From assembly GCF_003986935.1 (NCBI RefSeq), contig NZ_RJZE01000009.1:186001-250000 (forward strand): 64,000 nucleotides of DNA. Direction: 5' to 3'. The stretch comes from Paraburkholderia kururiensis JCM 10599 = LMG 19447. GTDB taxonomy: Bacteria > Pseudomonadota > Gammaproteobacteria > Burkholderiales > Burkholderiaceae. Within the stretch, counting starts at the first letter, position 1. The number at the start of each line of letters is the position of its first letter. A program made the position numbers and the translations under genes. The notes under the pieces are model-generated. The model ran no database searches. It saw nothing but the letters and a program-made list of their open reading frames with translations, and had not been told where the DNA came from. Shown one piece after another: positions 1-9,148 of the stretch.

Positions 1-1
1 C

Positions 2-970
2 GGCTGCACGGACCGCAACCACGGCGAAGTACGCAAGGCGATTCGCGAGCACCGTCTGCTCACGCACCGCCAGGTCTACGACTTCCTCGAATGGCGCACG
101 CCCAACGGCTGCGCGACCTGCCGCCCCGCGATCAACTACTACCTGATCTCCACGTGGCCGCGCGACGCCGTGGACGACCCGCAAAGCCGCTTCGTGAACG
201 AACGCGTGCACGCGAACATCCAGAAGGACAACACGTTCTCCGTGGTGCCGCAGATGAAGGGCGGCGTGACGAACCCGAGCGAGCTGCGCCGCATCGCCGA
301 CGTGGCCGAGAAATACAACGTGCCGATGGTGAAGGTGACGGGCGGCCAGCGTATCGACCTGCTCGGCGTGCGCAAGGAAGACCTGCCCAATGTGTGGCGC
401 GATCTCGGTATGAAGTCGGGCCACGCTTACGGCAAGTCGATCCGCACCGTGAAGACGTGCGTAGGCAGCGAGTTCTGCCGCTTCGGCACGCAGAACAGCA
501 CGCAGATGGGCATCGACCTCGAAACGATGCTCGCCAACATGTGGTCGCCGCACAAGGTGAAGCTCGCGGTTTCGGGTTGCCCGCGCAACTGCGCTGAAGC
601 CGGCATCAAGGACGTGGGCGTGATCGCCGTGGATAGCGGCTGGGAACTCTACGTGGGCGGCAACGGCGGCATTCGCACCGAAGTGGCGCAGTTCCTCGTC
701 AAGGTGAAGAACGCCGAGGAAGTGAAGGAGTACACGGGCGCGTTCCTGCAGCTTTATCGCGAGGAAGCGTATTACCTCGATCGCACGGTGCACTACATCG
801 CGCGCGTGGGTCTGGACTACGTGAAGAAGAAAGTGGTGGAAGACGAAGCGAGCCGCAAGGCGCTCTACGAGCGGCTGCTGTATTCGCTGGAAGGGTTGCC
901 CGATCCGTGGGAAGCGCGCATTGGCGGCGCCCGCAAGCACGAATACATTCCGCTCAAGGTAATCGCTTAA
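2..970 (+). CDS. nirB: Assimilatory nitrite reductase large subunit, C-terminal part (5' truncated)
   Basis: The reading frame is open from the window edge; 322 residues remain of a protein usually about 800-850 long, so the FAD/NAD part lies upstream. What is left begins in the BFD-like [2Fe-2S] region (a Cys at residue 2 and a CATC motif near residue 42), then the sulfite/nitrite reductase ferredoxin-like half domain. The siroheme/[4Fe-4S] ligands are visible as TCVGSEFC near residue 151 and SGCPRNC near residue 191. The family reduces nitrite to ammonium with NAD(P)H in the cytoplasm. It is followed at about 40 bp by nirD and then nasA on the same strand, so it is most likely the first or an early gene of a nitrate assimilation operon. 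The assignment is firm because both haem/cluster motifs are intact. Confidence 0.96.
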   Translation, partial: GCTDRNHGEVRKAIREHRLLTHRQVYDFLEWRTPNGCATCRPAINYYLISTWPRDAVDDPQSRFVNERVHANIQKDNTFSVVPQMKGGVTNPSELRRIADVAEKYNVPMVKVTGGQRIDLLGVRKEDLPNVWRDLGMKSGHAYGKSIRTVKTCVGSEFCRFGTQNSTQMGIDLETMLANMWSPHKVKLAVSGCPRNCAEAGIKDVGVIAVDSGWELYVGGNGGIRTEVAQFLVKVKNAEEVKEYTGAFLQLYREEAYYLDRTVHYIARVGLDYVKKKVVEDEASRKALYERLLYSLEGLPDPWEARIGGARKHEYIPLKVIA

Positions 971-1010
971 TAGTCGCCTAATGCACGCAATGACGTACGA
1001 GGAACACACG

Positions 1011-1394
1011 ATGGAAATCCAGATCATGGCGCGCGAAGCAGCAAGCGAACACGGCAAGCGGGACGGCTCGGCGTGGACACCCGTTTGCCGCGTCGAAGAC
1101 ATTCCGCAACTGGGCAGCCGCGTGCTGCAACGCGACGAAAGCCTGGGCGGCAACATCGCCCTCTTTCGCACGGCCACCAACAAGGTCTTCGCGCTGCGCG
1201 ACCGCTGCCCGCACAAGGGCGGTGCGCTTTCCGAAGGCATCGTGCACGGCGAGACGGTGACGTGCCCGCTGCACGCATGGAACATCGACCTCGCGAGCGG
1301 CGAAGCACGCGCGCCGGACGAAGGCTGCGCGGGGCGCTTCCCGGTGAAGGTGGACGAAGACGGGCTCGTGCATGTCGATCTCGGCCAGGCTTAA
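1011..1394 (+). CDS. nirD: Nitrite reductase small subunit, Rieske type
   Basis: A 127-residue protein with a full Rieske signature, C66-P-H68 and C85-P-L-H88, so unlike the E. coli NirD (which lacks the cluster ligands) this one probably binds a [2Fe-2S] centre. It partners NirB in cytoplasmic nitrite reduction. The ATG at 1011 was chosen because an ACGAGGA ribosome site lies 7 bases upstream; an in-frame ATG at 981 has none. It sits between nirB (40 bp) and nasA (13 bp) and is surely cotranscribed with them. Confidence 0.93.
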   Translation: MEIQIMAREAASEHGKRDGSAWTPVCRVEDIPQLGSRVLQRDESLGGNIALFRTATNKVFALRDRCPHKGGALSEGIVHGETVTCPLHAWNIDLASGEARAPDEGCAGRFPVKVDEDGLVHVDLGQA

Positions 1395-1407
1395 GCGCGT
1401 ACACGTC

Positions 1408-4215
1408 ATGAAGACCGTCACCCGTTCCACCTGCTGCTACTGCGGCGTCGGCTGCGGCGTGCTCATCGAGTCGGAAGGCGGCCGCATCACGGGCGTGCAA
1501 GGCGACCCCGAGCATCCCGCGAATTTCGGCAAGCTCTGCACGAAAGGGCTCTCGCTCGCGCTTACGGCGCAAAGCGAAACGGGCCGCGCGCTCGTGCCCG
1601 AAATGCGCGCGCATCGTTCCGAAGCACGCCGGCCGGTAAGCTGGGACGTCGCGCTCGATACCGTGGCTGAGCGCTTCGCGCGCGTGGTGGAACGGCACGG
1701 GCCAGACGCGGTGGCGTTCTACGTGTCGGGCCAGTTGCTCACCGAGGACTACTACGTCTTCAACAAGCTCGCGAAAGGGTTGATCGGCACCAACAACATC
1801 GACACCAATTCGCGGCTCTGCATGTCGAGCGCCGTGAGCGCCTACAAGATGGCGCTCGGTGCGGACGGTCCGCCCACCTGCTACGAAGACCTCGAAGCGG
1901 CACGCACGGTGCTGTTCGCGGGCAGCAACATGGCCTGGGCGCACCCGGTGCTGTTTCGCCGGCTGGAAGCGGCGAAGGCAGCGAACCCGGCGATTCGCTG
2001 GATCGTCGTCGATCCGCGCCGCACCGACACGGCGGCTCTCGCCGACCTGCATCTCGCCATTCAGCCGGGCACGGACGTCGCGCTCTTCAACGGCATGCTG
2101 CATCACCTGATCTGGGAAGGGCTGATCGACCGCGCGTACATCGAGCGCCACACCGAAGGCTTCGCCGCGTTGAAGGCGATGGTGCGCGAGTACACGCCGC
2201 GCGTGGCAGCGGGCCTGTGCGGCATTCGCGAAGAAGACCTGATGCAGGCCGCCGAATGGTTCGGCGCGAGCGAGGCCGCGCTTTCGCTCTATTGCATGGG
2301 CCTCAACCAGTCGAGCCACGGCACCGACAAGAACCTCGCCCTCATCAATCTGCATCTGGCCACGGCGCAGATCGGCCGGGCCGGCGCGGGTCCGTTCTCG
2401 CTGACGGGCCAGCCCAACGCCATGGGCGGTCGCGAAGTGGGCGGCATGGCGACCATGCTCGCGGCGCATCGCGAGATCGGCAACGCCGCGCATCGCGAGG
2501 AAGTGGCGCGGCTGTGGGGCGTGCCGTCCGTGCCCGCCACGCCGGGCCTGCCCGCTGTCGAGATGTTCGAGGCCGTGCGCAGCGGCAAGATCAAGGCGGT
2601 GTGGATTGCCTGCACGAACCCCGTGCATTCCATGCCCGACATCGCGAAGGTACGCGAAGCACTCGCCACGGCGGAATTCGTCGTCGTGCAGGACGCGTTC
2701 ACGCAGACCGACACCGTGCCCTTCGCCGACGTGCTGCTGCCTGCGGCCACGTGGGGCGAGAAGTCGGGCACGGTCACGAATTCCGAGCGGCGCATTTCGC
2801 GCGTGCGGGCCGCCGTGCCCGTCGCGGGCGAGGCGAAGCCCGACTGGTGGATCGCGGACCAGGTGGCGCAGCGCATGGAGCAACGCCTTGCGGCCAGGCA
2901 CGGCGAACGCGGCGCAAACGCCGCGCCGCTCTTCGGTTTCGCCTCGCCCGAAGCGGCGTTCGACGAGCATCGCCGGCTCACCGTAGGCCGCGATCTCGAC
3001 ATCGGCGGGCTCAGCTACGCGGTGCTCGAAGCGCAGGGTCCGCAGCAGTGGCCGTTTCCGGCGGATTGCACGCAAGGCGCCGCGCGCCGCTACACGGACG
3101 GCCTCTTCGCCACCGCCGACGGTCGCGCCCGCTTTCACGCGCCGCGCTACCAGCCCGTGGCCGAACCCACGGACGCGCGCTTCCCGTTCCGGCTCATCAC
3201 GGGCCGGCTGCGCGACCAATGGCACGGCATGAGCCGCACGGGCCGCGTCGCCAAACTGCTCGCCCACGCGCCCGAGGCCGCCGTCAACCTCGCCCCCGCC
3301 GACGCCGCGCGGCGCGGCTTCGCGGAAGGCGACCTCGTGCGCGTGAAGAGCCGCCGCGGCAGCCTCGTGCTGCCCGTGCAGTTCTCGGACGACGTCCAGT
3401 CCGGCACCGCGTTCGTGCCGATGCACTGGAACGGCCAGTTCCTCGCGAGCGGCGGCATCAACGAAGCCACCATCGGCGCCACCGATCCGCACTCGCGCCA
3501 GCCCGAACTCAAGCACGCGGCCGTGCGCATCGAGGCTGCGCCGCTGCCCTGGCGGCTCGTGGCCGCGCGTCGCGGCAACGTGCTCGCATTGCAGGCGGCG
3601 CTGCAGCCGCTGCTCGCTTCGTGTACCTACGCGTCCATCCGCATCGAGGCCGACGACGTGATCGTGCTGCGCGCGGCTCACACGGCAGCGCCCGCTATCG
3701 CGGGAACTTCCGAAGAGAGCGCTCAGCCCCCCGCAAGCTGGCTCGACCGCCTGCACGCCGCGCTCGACCTGCCCGCGGGCGAAGACGTGCTCGAATACCG
3801 CGACGCACGGCGCGGGCTTGACAAGCGCGTGCTGTGGCGAGACAACGTGATCGACGGTTTCGTGCTCGCGGGCGACGCGACGGGCGGCGACGCGCTGCTC
3901 GCGCGGCTCGCGGACGCGACGCCGTGGACCGGTCCGCGCTTTGCCGTCTTCAGCGCCCAGCGCGACAACCTGGCGCCGCGCGACCCGGTGGTGTGCACCT
4001 GCATGCAGGTACGCCGCTCGCGCATTGAAGCGGCGATCGGGCGCGGTGCGACGGTGGTCGAACTGAAGGCGACGCTGGGCTGCGGCACGGTGTGCGGATC
4101 GTGCGTGCCGGAATTGAAACGGCTGTGTGAGAAGCCGGCGGCAACCGCCGTGCCGTCCGCCGAAACACAGCACGCGGCCGCACTGCAGGCGCCGCCGCGT
4201 GCCAGGCTGCGCTAA
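1408..4215 (+). CDS. nasA: Assimilatory nitrate reductase catalytic subunit with C-terminal BFD-like domain
   Basis: A 935-residue molybdopterin oxidoreductase reducing nitrate to nitrite in the cytoplasm. The N-terminal [4Fe-4S] motif is C9-x2-C12-x3-C16-x27-C44. The RLCMSS segment with C138 is the expected molybdenum-ligand region, and the molybdopterin-dinucleotide binding fold follows to about residue 740. A C-terminal BFD-like [2Fe-2S] domain (about residues 860-905, CTC and CGTVCGSC) is fused on, as in Klebsiella-type NasA, and probably accepts electrons. No separate NasB or NasC electron-transfer gene is present here, so the donor is not visible. The start at 1408 gives the usual N-terminus just before the cysteine cluster. 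No Tat or Sec signal is seen, consistent with the assimilatory type. Confidence 0.95.
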   Translation: MKTVTRSTCCYCGVGCGVLIESEGGRITGVQGDPEHPANFGKLCTKGLSLALTAQSETGRALVPEMRAHRSEARRPVSWDVALDTVAERFARVVERHGPDAVAFYVSGQLLTEDYYVFNKLAKGLIGTNNIDTNSRLCMSSAVSAYKMALGADGPPTCYEDLEAARTVLFAGSNMAWAHPVLFRRLEAAKAANPAIRWIVVDPRRTDTAALADLHLAIQPGTDVALFNGMLHHLIWEGLIDRAYIERHTEGFAALKAMVREYTPRVAAGLCGIREEDLMQAAEWFGASEAALSLYCMGLNQSSHGTDKNLALINLHLATAQIGRAGAGPFSLTGQPNAMGGREVGGMATMLAAHREIGNAAHREEVARLWGVPSVPATPGLPAVEMFEAVRSGKIKAVWIACTNPVHSMPDIAKVREALATAEFVVVQDAFTQTDTVPFADVLLPAATWGEKSGTVTNSERRISRVRAAVPVAGEAKPDWWIADQVAQRMEQRLAARHGERGANAAPLFGFASPEAAFDEHRRLTVGRDLDIGGLSYAVLEAQGPQQWPFPADCTQGAARRYTDGLFATADGRARFHAPRYQPVAEPTDARFPFRLITGRLRDQWHGMSRTGRVAKLLAHAPEAAVNLAPADAARRGFAEGDLVRVKSRRGSLVLPVQFSDDVQSGTAFVPMHWNGQFLASGGINEATIGATDPHSRQPELKHAAVRIEAAPLPWRLVAARRGNVLALQAALQPLLASCTYASIRIEADDVIVLRAAHTAAPAIAGTSEESAQPPASWLDRLHAALDLPAGEDVLEYRDARRGLDKRVLWRDNVIDGFVLAGDATGGDALLARLADATPWTGPRFAVFSAQRDNLAPRDPVVCTCMQVRRSRIEAAIGRGATVVELKATLGCGTVCGSCVPELKRLCEKPAATAVPSAETQHAAALQAPPRARLR

Positions 4216-4228
4216 ACTCGCGTCCACC

Positions 4229-4804
4229 ATGCTGCGTGTACTGCTCGTTACCGACACCGAAAAGCCCATCGGCGATCTACGCGACGCGCTCGCGCGGCTC
4301 GGCTGCGAGATGCTGCCCGCCACCGCGACGCCGCAGGCGCTGCACCACGTGGTCGCCACGGAGCGGCCGGACGTCATCATCATCGATACCGAATCGCCCT
4401 CGCGCGACACGCTCGAACAGCTCGCCGTCATGAACGCCACGGCGCCGCGGCCGGTGCTGATGTTCAGCAACGACGCGAACCAGCAGCTGATTCGCGACGC
4501 CGTGGGCGCGGGCGTGACGGCCTATCTCGTGGAAGGGCTCGCGAGCGAGCGCCTCGCGCCCATTCTCGAAGTCGCGCTCGCGCGCTTCGCCCAGGAGGCG
4601 CAGTTGCGCGAGCGCCTCGCGCAGGCCGAAAACGAACTGGCGGAGCGCAAGCTGATCGATCGCGCCAAACGCCTCTTGATGGACCGCCGCAAGATGACCG
4701 AGCACGCCGCCTACGCCACGCTCAGAAAGCGCGCGATGGACCAGGGCGTGAAAGTGGCCGAGGCGGCGCGCCAGATCGTCGATGCAGACGGCCTGCCGAC
4801 ATGA
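4229..4804 (+). CDS. nasT: ANTAR-domain antiterminator NasT
   Basis: A 191-residue protein: a receiver-like domain (residues 1-115, with the DTESPSRD stretch near the usual phosphorylation Asp but no conserved C-terminal Lys), a short coiled coil (about 118-140) and an ANTAR RNA-binding domain (about 135-188, ending AARQIVDADG). NasT-family proteins bind a two-hairpin leader RNA ahead of nitrate assimilation genes and prevent termination. It starts 13 bp after nasA and is followed 10 bp later by nasS, its known protein partner. The leader it acts on would be upstream of nirB, outside this window. Confidence 0.92.
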   Translation: MLRVLLVTDTEKPIGDLRDALARLGCEMLPATATPQALHHVVATERPDVIIIDTESPSRDTLEQLAVMNATAPRPVLMFSNDANQQLIRDAVGAGVTAYLVEGLASERLAPILEVALARFAQEAQLRERLAQAENELAERKLIDRAKRLLMDRRKMTEHAAYATLRKRAMDQGVKVAEAARQIVDADGLPT

Positions 4805-4814
4805 CGGAACCGCA

Positions 4815-5984
4815 ATGAACGAACCCTCCTCCCTCGCCGCGGACGCGAAGCCACGCGCGGCGGGCGCGCCCGAAAAGACGCATCTGCGGCTGGGCTACGT
4901 CGCGCTCACCGACGCGGCGCCGCTCGTGGCCGCGAAGATGCTCGAATTCGGCCACGCCTACGGCCTCACGCTCGAACTGTGCCGGCAGCCTTCGTGGGCC
5001 GCCGTGCGCGACAAGCTGCTGTGCGGCGAACTGGACGCGGCGCACGCGCTCTACGGCCTCGCCTACGGCGTGCAACTGGGCATTGGCGGGCCGCAGGCCG
5101 ACATGGCGGTGCTGATGGTGCTCAACCGCAACGGCCAGGCCATCACGCTGTCGAACCGCCTGGCCGACGCCCTCGACGAGCACCGCACGCTGCACGATGC
5201 GCTCGCCACGCTGGGCCGCAAACCCGTCTTCGCACAGACGTTTCCCACCGGGACGCATGCCATGTGGCTTTACTACTGGCTCGCATCGGAACGCGTGCAT
5301 CCGTTGCGCGACATCGAAAGCGTGGTGATTCCGCCGCCGCAGATGGGCGACGCGTTGACGGCGGGGCAACTCGACGGCTTCTGCGCCGGCGAGCCGTGGA
5401 ACGCAGCGGCGCAGGCGCGCCATGCGGGCCGCACGGCGCTTTTCACGAGTGAAATCTGGCCCGACCATCCCGAGAAAGTACTGGCTGCCACGCGCGAATT
5501 CGTGACGCGCCATCCGCGCACGGCACGCGCACTCGTGCAGACCATGCTGGATGCGTGCCGCTGGCTGGATGACCCCGGCCATCGCGACGACACGGCGCAA
5601 TGGCTCGCGCAACCCGAGTTCATCGGCGTGCCGCATGAACTGATCGCACCGCGCCTTGCGGCCACGCTGCCCGACGAGGTGCGCGACGGCGTCTACGGCA
5701 AGCGCCTGCCCGTGCGCTTCTTCGACGGCGGCAACGTCAACTACCCGCGCGCCTCGGACGGCGCATGGTTCCTCACGCAATACCGGCGCTGGGGGCTCAT
5801 CGACACGGTGGACTATCTGGCGGTGGCGGCCGCGATCAATCAGACCGCGCTCTATCGCGAGGCTGCGGCGGCCATGGAGATCGCGGTGCCTGCGCATGAA
5901 GCGGCGCCGGTACTGGTGGACGGCCGGCTCTGGGACGACAGCGATCTGGACGCGTACGCAGAAGGGTTCGACATCCACGTCTGA
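4815..5984 (+). CDS. nasS: Nitrate/nitrite sensor NasS (NrtA-like, cytoplasmic)
   Basis: A 389-residue protein of the NrtA/CmpA nitrate-binding family. The N-terminus is polar and contains no signal peptide or lipobox, and no permease or ATPase gene follows. That argues for NasS, the cytoplasmic sensor that holds NasT inactive until nitrate or nitrite binds, rather than a transporter subunit. The family core is recognisable (LRLGYVALTDAAPLVAAKMLE near residue 24; later a FDGGNVNYPR-type loop). Its position directly after nasT matches nasST pairs in proteobacteria. The alternative, a periplasmic NrtA, is unlikely for the reasons above. Confidence 0.9.
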   Translation: MNEPSSLAADAKPRAAGAPEKTHLRLGYVALTDAAPLVAAKMLEFGHAYGLTLELCRQPSWAAVRDKLLCGELDAAHALYGLAYGVQLGIGGPQADMAVLMVLNRNGQAITLSNRLADALDEHRTLHDALATLGRKPVFAQTFPTGTHAMWLYYWLASERVHPLRDIESVVIPPPQMGDALTAGQLDGFCAGEPWNAAAQARHAGRTALFTSEIWPDHPEKVLAATREFVTRHPRTARALVQTMLDACRWLDDPGHRDDTAQWLAQPEFIGVPHELIAPRLAATLPDEVRDGVYGKRLPVRFFDGGNVNYPRASDGAWFLTQYRRWGLIDTVDYLAVAAAINQTALYREAAAAMEIAVPAHEAAPVLVDGRLWDDSDLDAYAEGFDIHV

Positions 5985-6032
5985 GCGTGGATGTCATCGT
6001 ATGAGAGACGTGCGAGGCGCACGAGACACACG

Positions 6033-6060
6033 AGGCGCACGGCGTGAAAGCCGTGCACCT
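6033..6060. terminator. Hairpin between convergent nasS and choX
   Basis: An 11-bp imperfect stem (AGGCGCACGGC with GCCGTGCACCT, one mismatch) encloses a 6-base loop in the short convergent gap. There is no T-run on either side, so this is a possible bidirectional hairpin terminator rather than a classical intrinsic one. Confidence 0.5.
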
Positions 6061-6070
6061 CGCCACATGC

Positions 6071-7012
6071 TTAATGCGCCGCGATATACGCCTTCACCGC
6101 GGGCAGCCCGTCTTTGCCGTCGAACGTCTTCACGCCCGCGAGCCACTGGTCGAGCACCTGCGGGTTCGCTTTCAGCCAGTCGAGCGCGGCCTTGTTCGCG
6201 TCTTCCTTGTTCATGATGGGCGCCATCACGCGGTTCTCGATCGCCGTGGTGAACTGCAGGTTCGACACGAGCTTCGCCGCGTTCGGGCAACGCGCCGCGT
6301 AGTCAGGCGGCGTGGCCGTGAAGACCTTCGCTTCGCCATAGTTCGGGCCGAATACGTCGTCGCCGCCCGCAAGATAGTCGATCTTCATCTGCACGTTCAT
6401 GGGGTGCGGTTCCCAGCCGAGGAACACGATCCACTGCTTGTCGCGAATCGCGCGGTTCACTTCGACCAGCATGCCCGCCTCGCTCGATTCCACGAGCTTG
6501 AATTTGCCGAGCCCGAACTGATTGCCGTCGATCATCTTCTTGATGAGCGCGTTGCCGTCGTTGCCAGGCTCGATGCCGTAGATCTTGCCGTTGAGCTTGT
6601 CGGCGAATTTCTGGATGTCCGCGAACGACTTCAGGCCGCCGTTATAGACGTAGTCCGGCACCGCGAGCGTGTATTTCGCGCCCGTGAGGTTCGGCGTGGC
6701 GAGCACCTTGATCGTGCCGGCCTTCACGAACGGCGTGATGATCGGGTCCATGGTGGGCGACCAGTAGCCGAGGAACACGTCGATCTGTTTGCTCTTGATG
6801 CCCGCGAACGTGATGGGCACCGACGCGATGGTCTTCGTCGCGTGATAGCCGAGCCCGTCGAACACGGTCGACGCGAGGCCCGTGGTGGCCGCGATGTCGG
6901 TCCAGCCCACGTCCGCGAAGCGCACGTTGCGGCAGGCGGCCGGCTCTGCCGCGTGAACCATCGTGGCCGCTGCGGCGAATGCGCAGGCGGCAGCAAACAG
7001 CTTCAATTTCAT
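6071..7012 (-). CDS. choX: Choline ABC transporter substrate-binding protein
   Basis: A 313-residue periplasmic protein with a signal peptide ending about residue 22 (ATMVHAA). The ligand box described for choline-binding ChoX is visible: W37-x-D39 near the mature N-terminus, a Trp in FLGYWSP, a Tyr in VPDYVYNG, an Asn in EPGNDGN and a Trp in FLGWEPHP. C27 and the Cys in ARCPN could form the family disulfide. The start has a GAGGAG site 7 bases upstream. It is the last gene of the leftward choV-choW-regulator-choX cluster. Glycine betaine is a possible second ligand. Confidence 0.93.
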   Translation of the reverse strand: MKLKLFAAACAFAAAATMVHAAEPAACRNVRFADVGWTDIAATTGLASTVFDGLGYHATKTIASVPITFAGIKSKQIDVFLGYWSPTMDPIITPFVKAGTIKVLATPNLTGAKYTLAVPDYVYNGGLKSFADIQKFADKLNGKIYGIEPGNDGNALIKKMIDGNQFGLGKFKLVESSEAGMLVEVNRAIRDKQWIVFLGWEPHPMNVQMKIDYLAGGDDVFGPNYGEAKVFTATPPDYAARCPNAAKLVSNLQFTTAIENRVMAPIMNKEDANKAALDWLKANPQVLDQWLAGVKTFDGKDGLPAVKAYIAAH

Positions 7013-7105
7013 TGTGATTCTCCTCGGGTTATCGATTGGTCTGTCATGAACTCGGGTCTTTCCGAACGGGCGTGTTGAATCGGCGTCCTGAGGCTGCTTC
7101 GGGCT

Positions 7106-8098
7106 TCAGCTTGCGAGCCGCCGTTCGGCGCTCGGCGCGTGGCCGAACTGCGCGCGATAGGCCTTGCTGAAGTGGCACGGCGAATGAAAGCCGCACACCG
7201 TGGTGACGCGCGCAATGGTGGCGTCGGTGGTGCGCAGCAGATCGCGCGCGCGTTTCAGGCGCAACGACAGGTAGTAATGCGTGGGCGATACGTTCAGATA
7301 GACCTTGAACATGCGCTGCAGATGCCGCGTGGAAAGCTGCACGAGCCGCGCAAGCTCTTCGAGCGAAAGCGGCTCTTCGATGTTGGCTTCCATGAGCCGC
7401 ACCACTTCGACCAGCTCGGCGCGCGAGAAGCCCACGCGCGCATCGACGGGAATGGGCTGCGGATCGCTCGCGCTGCGGATGCGCTCCAGGATGAACTGCT
7501 CCGACACCTGCGCGGCAAGCCGCTGGCCGAGGCGCGCTTCCACGAGGTTCAACATGAGATCGAGCGGCGCGGTGCCGCCCGTGCAGGTGAGCCGGTCGCG
7601 ATCCACCACGAAGAGTTCGTCGGCGAAATGCACGCGCGGAAATTCCTTGTGCAGCGCCGAGAGGTCTTCCCAGTGCACGGTGCAGCGGTAATCGTCGAGC
7701 AGGCCCGCGGCCATCAGTGCATAGGCACCTGTGCAGAAACCGCCGAGCGGGACGTCGCTTGCCGCCACTTCGCACAGCAGCGTGGTCACGTTCGTGTTCA
7801 CCGCGTTGCGGATCTGCGTGCCGCCGCAGACGATCAGCACGTCCGGCATACCCGTCTCTTCGATGGTGCGTGTGGGCCGCACGCTGATGCCGTTGCTCGA
7901 GCGCACCGGCACGCCGTCGGGTGTAATCACGGACCAGCGGTAGTGCTGCTCGCGGCTCACGTAGTTCGCCATGCGAAGCACTTCCACGGCGCTCGTGAAC
8001 GCGATCATGGAAAAGCTGGGCAGCGTGAGAAAACCAAAATGCGCAGCGCTCGACAACGGCGCAGTACGGGTGGCCAGCTCCATCACGGCGGTCGTCAC
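7106..8098 (-). CDS. GlxA-type AraC-family regulator, GbdR-like
   Basis: About 330 residues: an N-terminal DJ-1/PfpI-like domain (roughly 15-190, with the FCTGAY segment at the nucleophile-elbow position) and a C-terminal AraC double helix-turn-helix (about 225-325). This is the architecture of GbdR and CdhR, which sense betaine or carnitine catabolites and activate choline/betaine genes. Its place between choW and choX supports a GbdR-like role; the identity is inferred. A GTG start at 8098 is preferred because AGGAG lies 6 bases upstream; a TTG at 8116 and an ATG at 8083 are alternatives. Confidence 0.85.
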   Translation of the reverse strand: MTTAVMELATRTAPLSSAAHFGFLTLPSFSMIAFTSAVEVLRMANYVSREQHYRWSVITPDGVPVRSSNGISVRPTRTIEETGMPDVLIVCGGTQIRNAVNTNVTTLLCEVAASDVPLGGFCTGAYALMAAGLLDDYRCTVHWEDLSALHKEFPRVHFADELFVVDRDRLTCTGGTAPLDLMLNLVEARLGQRLAAQVSEQFILERIRSASDPQPIPVDARVGFSRAELVEVVRLMEANIEEPLSLEELARLVQLSTRHLQRMFKVYLNVSPTHYYLSLRLKRARDLLRTTDATIARVTTVCGFHSPCHFSKAYRAQFGHAPSAERRLAS

Positions 8099-8242
8099 GT
8101 CGCTCTCCTGATGCAAGTACAGGCACGGGTTGGGCCACGCGCCGCACGAAACGTGCGGCGCGCTTGTCTGCTGGAACGATCTTCTATTGCTAAATGGCAG
8201 GTGCGGAAGGTCAGGCAGGTGTGGCGACTGCCGCCGCCAACC

Positions 8243-9148
8243 TCAGCTCTGCGCGGCCATCGGCTGGTCGCGGCGCACGCGCATCACGTTGCGCAGGCCG
8301 GCGAAGCGCGGCGCGGGTGCGGAACCCGGTGTGCGACCGAAGCTTTCCGTGATGCGGTCCAGAATGATGGCGAGCAGCACCACCGAGAGCCCGCTCTCGA
8401 AACCGAGCCCGATATCGAGACGTTGAATACTCGCGAGCACGTCGTTGCCGAGGCCGCCCGCGCCCACCATCGAGGCGATGATGACCATGGAGAGCGCCAT
8501 CATGATGGTCTGGTTGACGCCCTGCATGATGGAGGGCAACGCGCTCGGGAATTGCACCTTGTAGAGCAGCTGCCACGGCGTGCAGCCGAACGCCTGGCCC
8601 GCTTCCACGATTTCGCGATTCACGTGGCGAATGCCGAGGCTCGTAAGGCGCACCGCGGGCGGCATGGCGAAAATGACCGTGGAAAGAATGCCCGGCACGC
8701 GGCCCAGACCGAACAACATTGCAGCCGGAATCAGGTAGACGAAGGCCGGCATGGTCTGCATCAGGTCGAGCACGGGACGCACCACGAGGGCGACGTGCCG
8801 GTTCTTCGCAGTCCAGATGCCAAGCGGAATGCCGAACACGAGACTGATGAGCGTGGACGACAGCGTGAGGCCAAGCGTGACTACCGTCTGGTCCCAGAAG
8901 CCCGTGGCATAGATGAGCAGCAGCGAGAGCGTGACGAAGATCGCAAAGCGCCAGCCCACGCGCCACAGGCCGATGCCGATGAAGAGGGCCATCATGGCCC
9001 ACATCGGCACAGCTTGCAGGCCGTGTTCGATCAGCGCGGCGAAGCTCTCGATGCCCTTGCCGATGGCGTCGAACGTGCTGGCGTCGTGGTCGAGCAGATA
9101 GTGGACGGAGTCGTCCACCCACCGGCCAAGCGGAATGATCTCAGACAT
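8243..9148 (-). CDS. choW: Choline ABC transporter permease
   Basis: A 301-residue inner-membrane permease of the ProW/OpuAB type with about six hydrophobic segments between residues 50 and 275. The cytoplasmic EAA-like loop that contacts the ATPase is visible near EAGQAFGCTPWQLLYKVQFPS. It starts inside the end of choV (8-base overlap), so the two are translationally coupled. It works with ChoV and ChoX to import choline. Confidence 0.93.
   Translation of the reverse strand: MSEIIPLGRWVDDSVHYLLDHDASTFDAIGKGIESFAALIEHGLQAVPMWAMMALFIGIGLWRVGWRFAIFVTLSLLLIYATGFWDQTVVTLGLTLSSTLISLVFGIPLGIWTAKNRHVALVVRPVLDLMQTMPAFVYLIPAAMLFGLGRVPGILSTVIFAMPPAVRLTSLGIRHVNREIVEAGQAFGCTPWQLLYKVQFPSALPSIMQGVNQTIMMALSMVIIASMVGAGGLGNDVLASIQRLDIGLGFESGLSVVLLAIILDRITESFGRTPGSAPAPRFAGLRNVMRVRRDQPMAAQS

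Noticed and set aside
1024..4470. A 1148-codon open frame on the minus strand opposite nirD and nasA
   Set aside because: It mirrors nasA in a high-GC region, has an Arg/His/Ala-rich composition and no protein motif, and the opposite strand encodes clear Fe-S and molybdenum sites.
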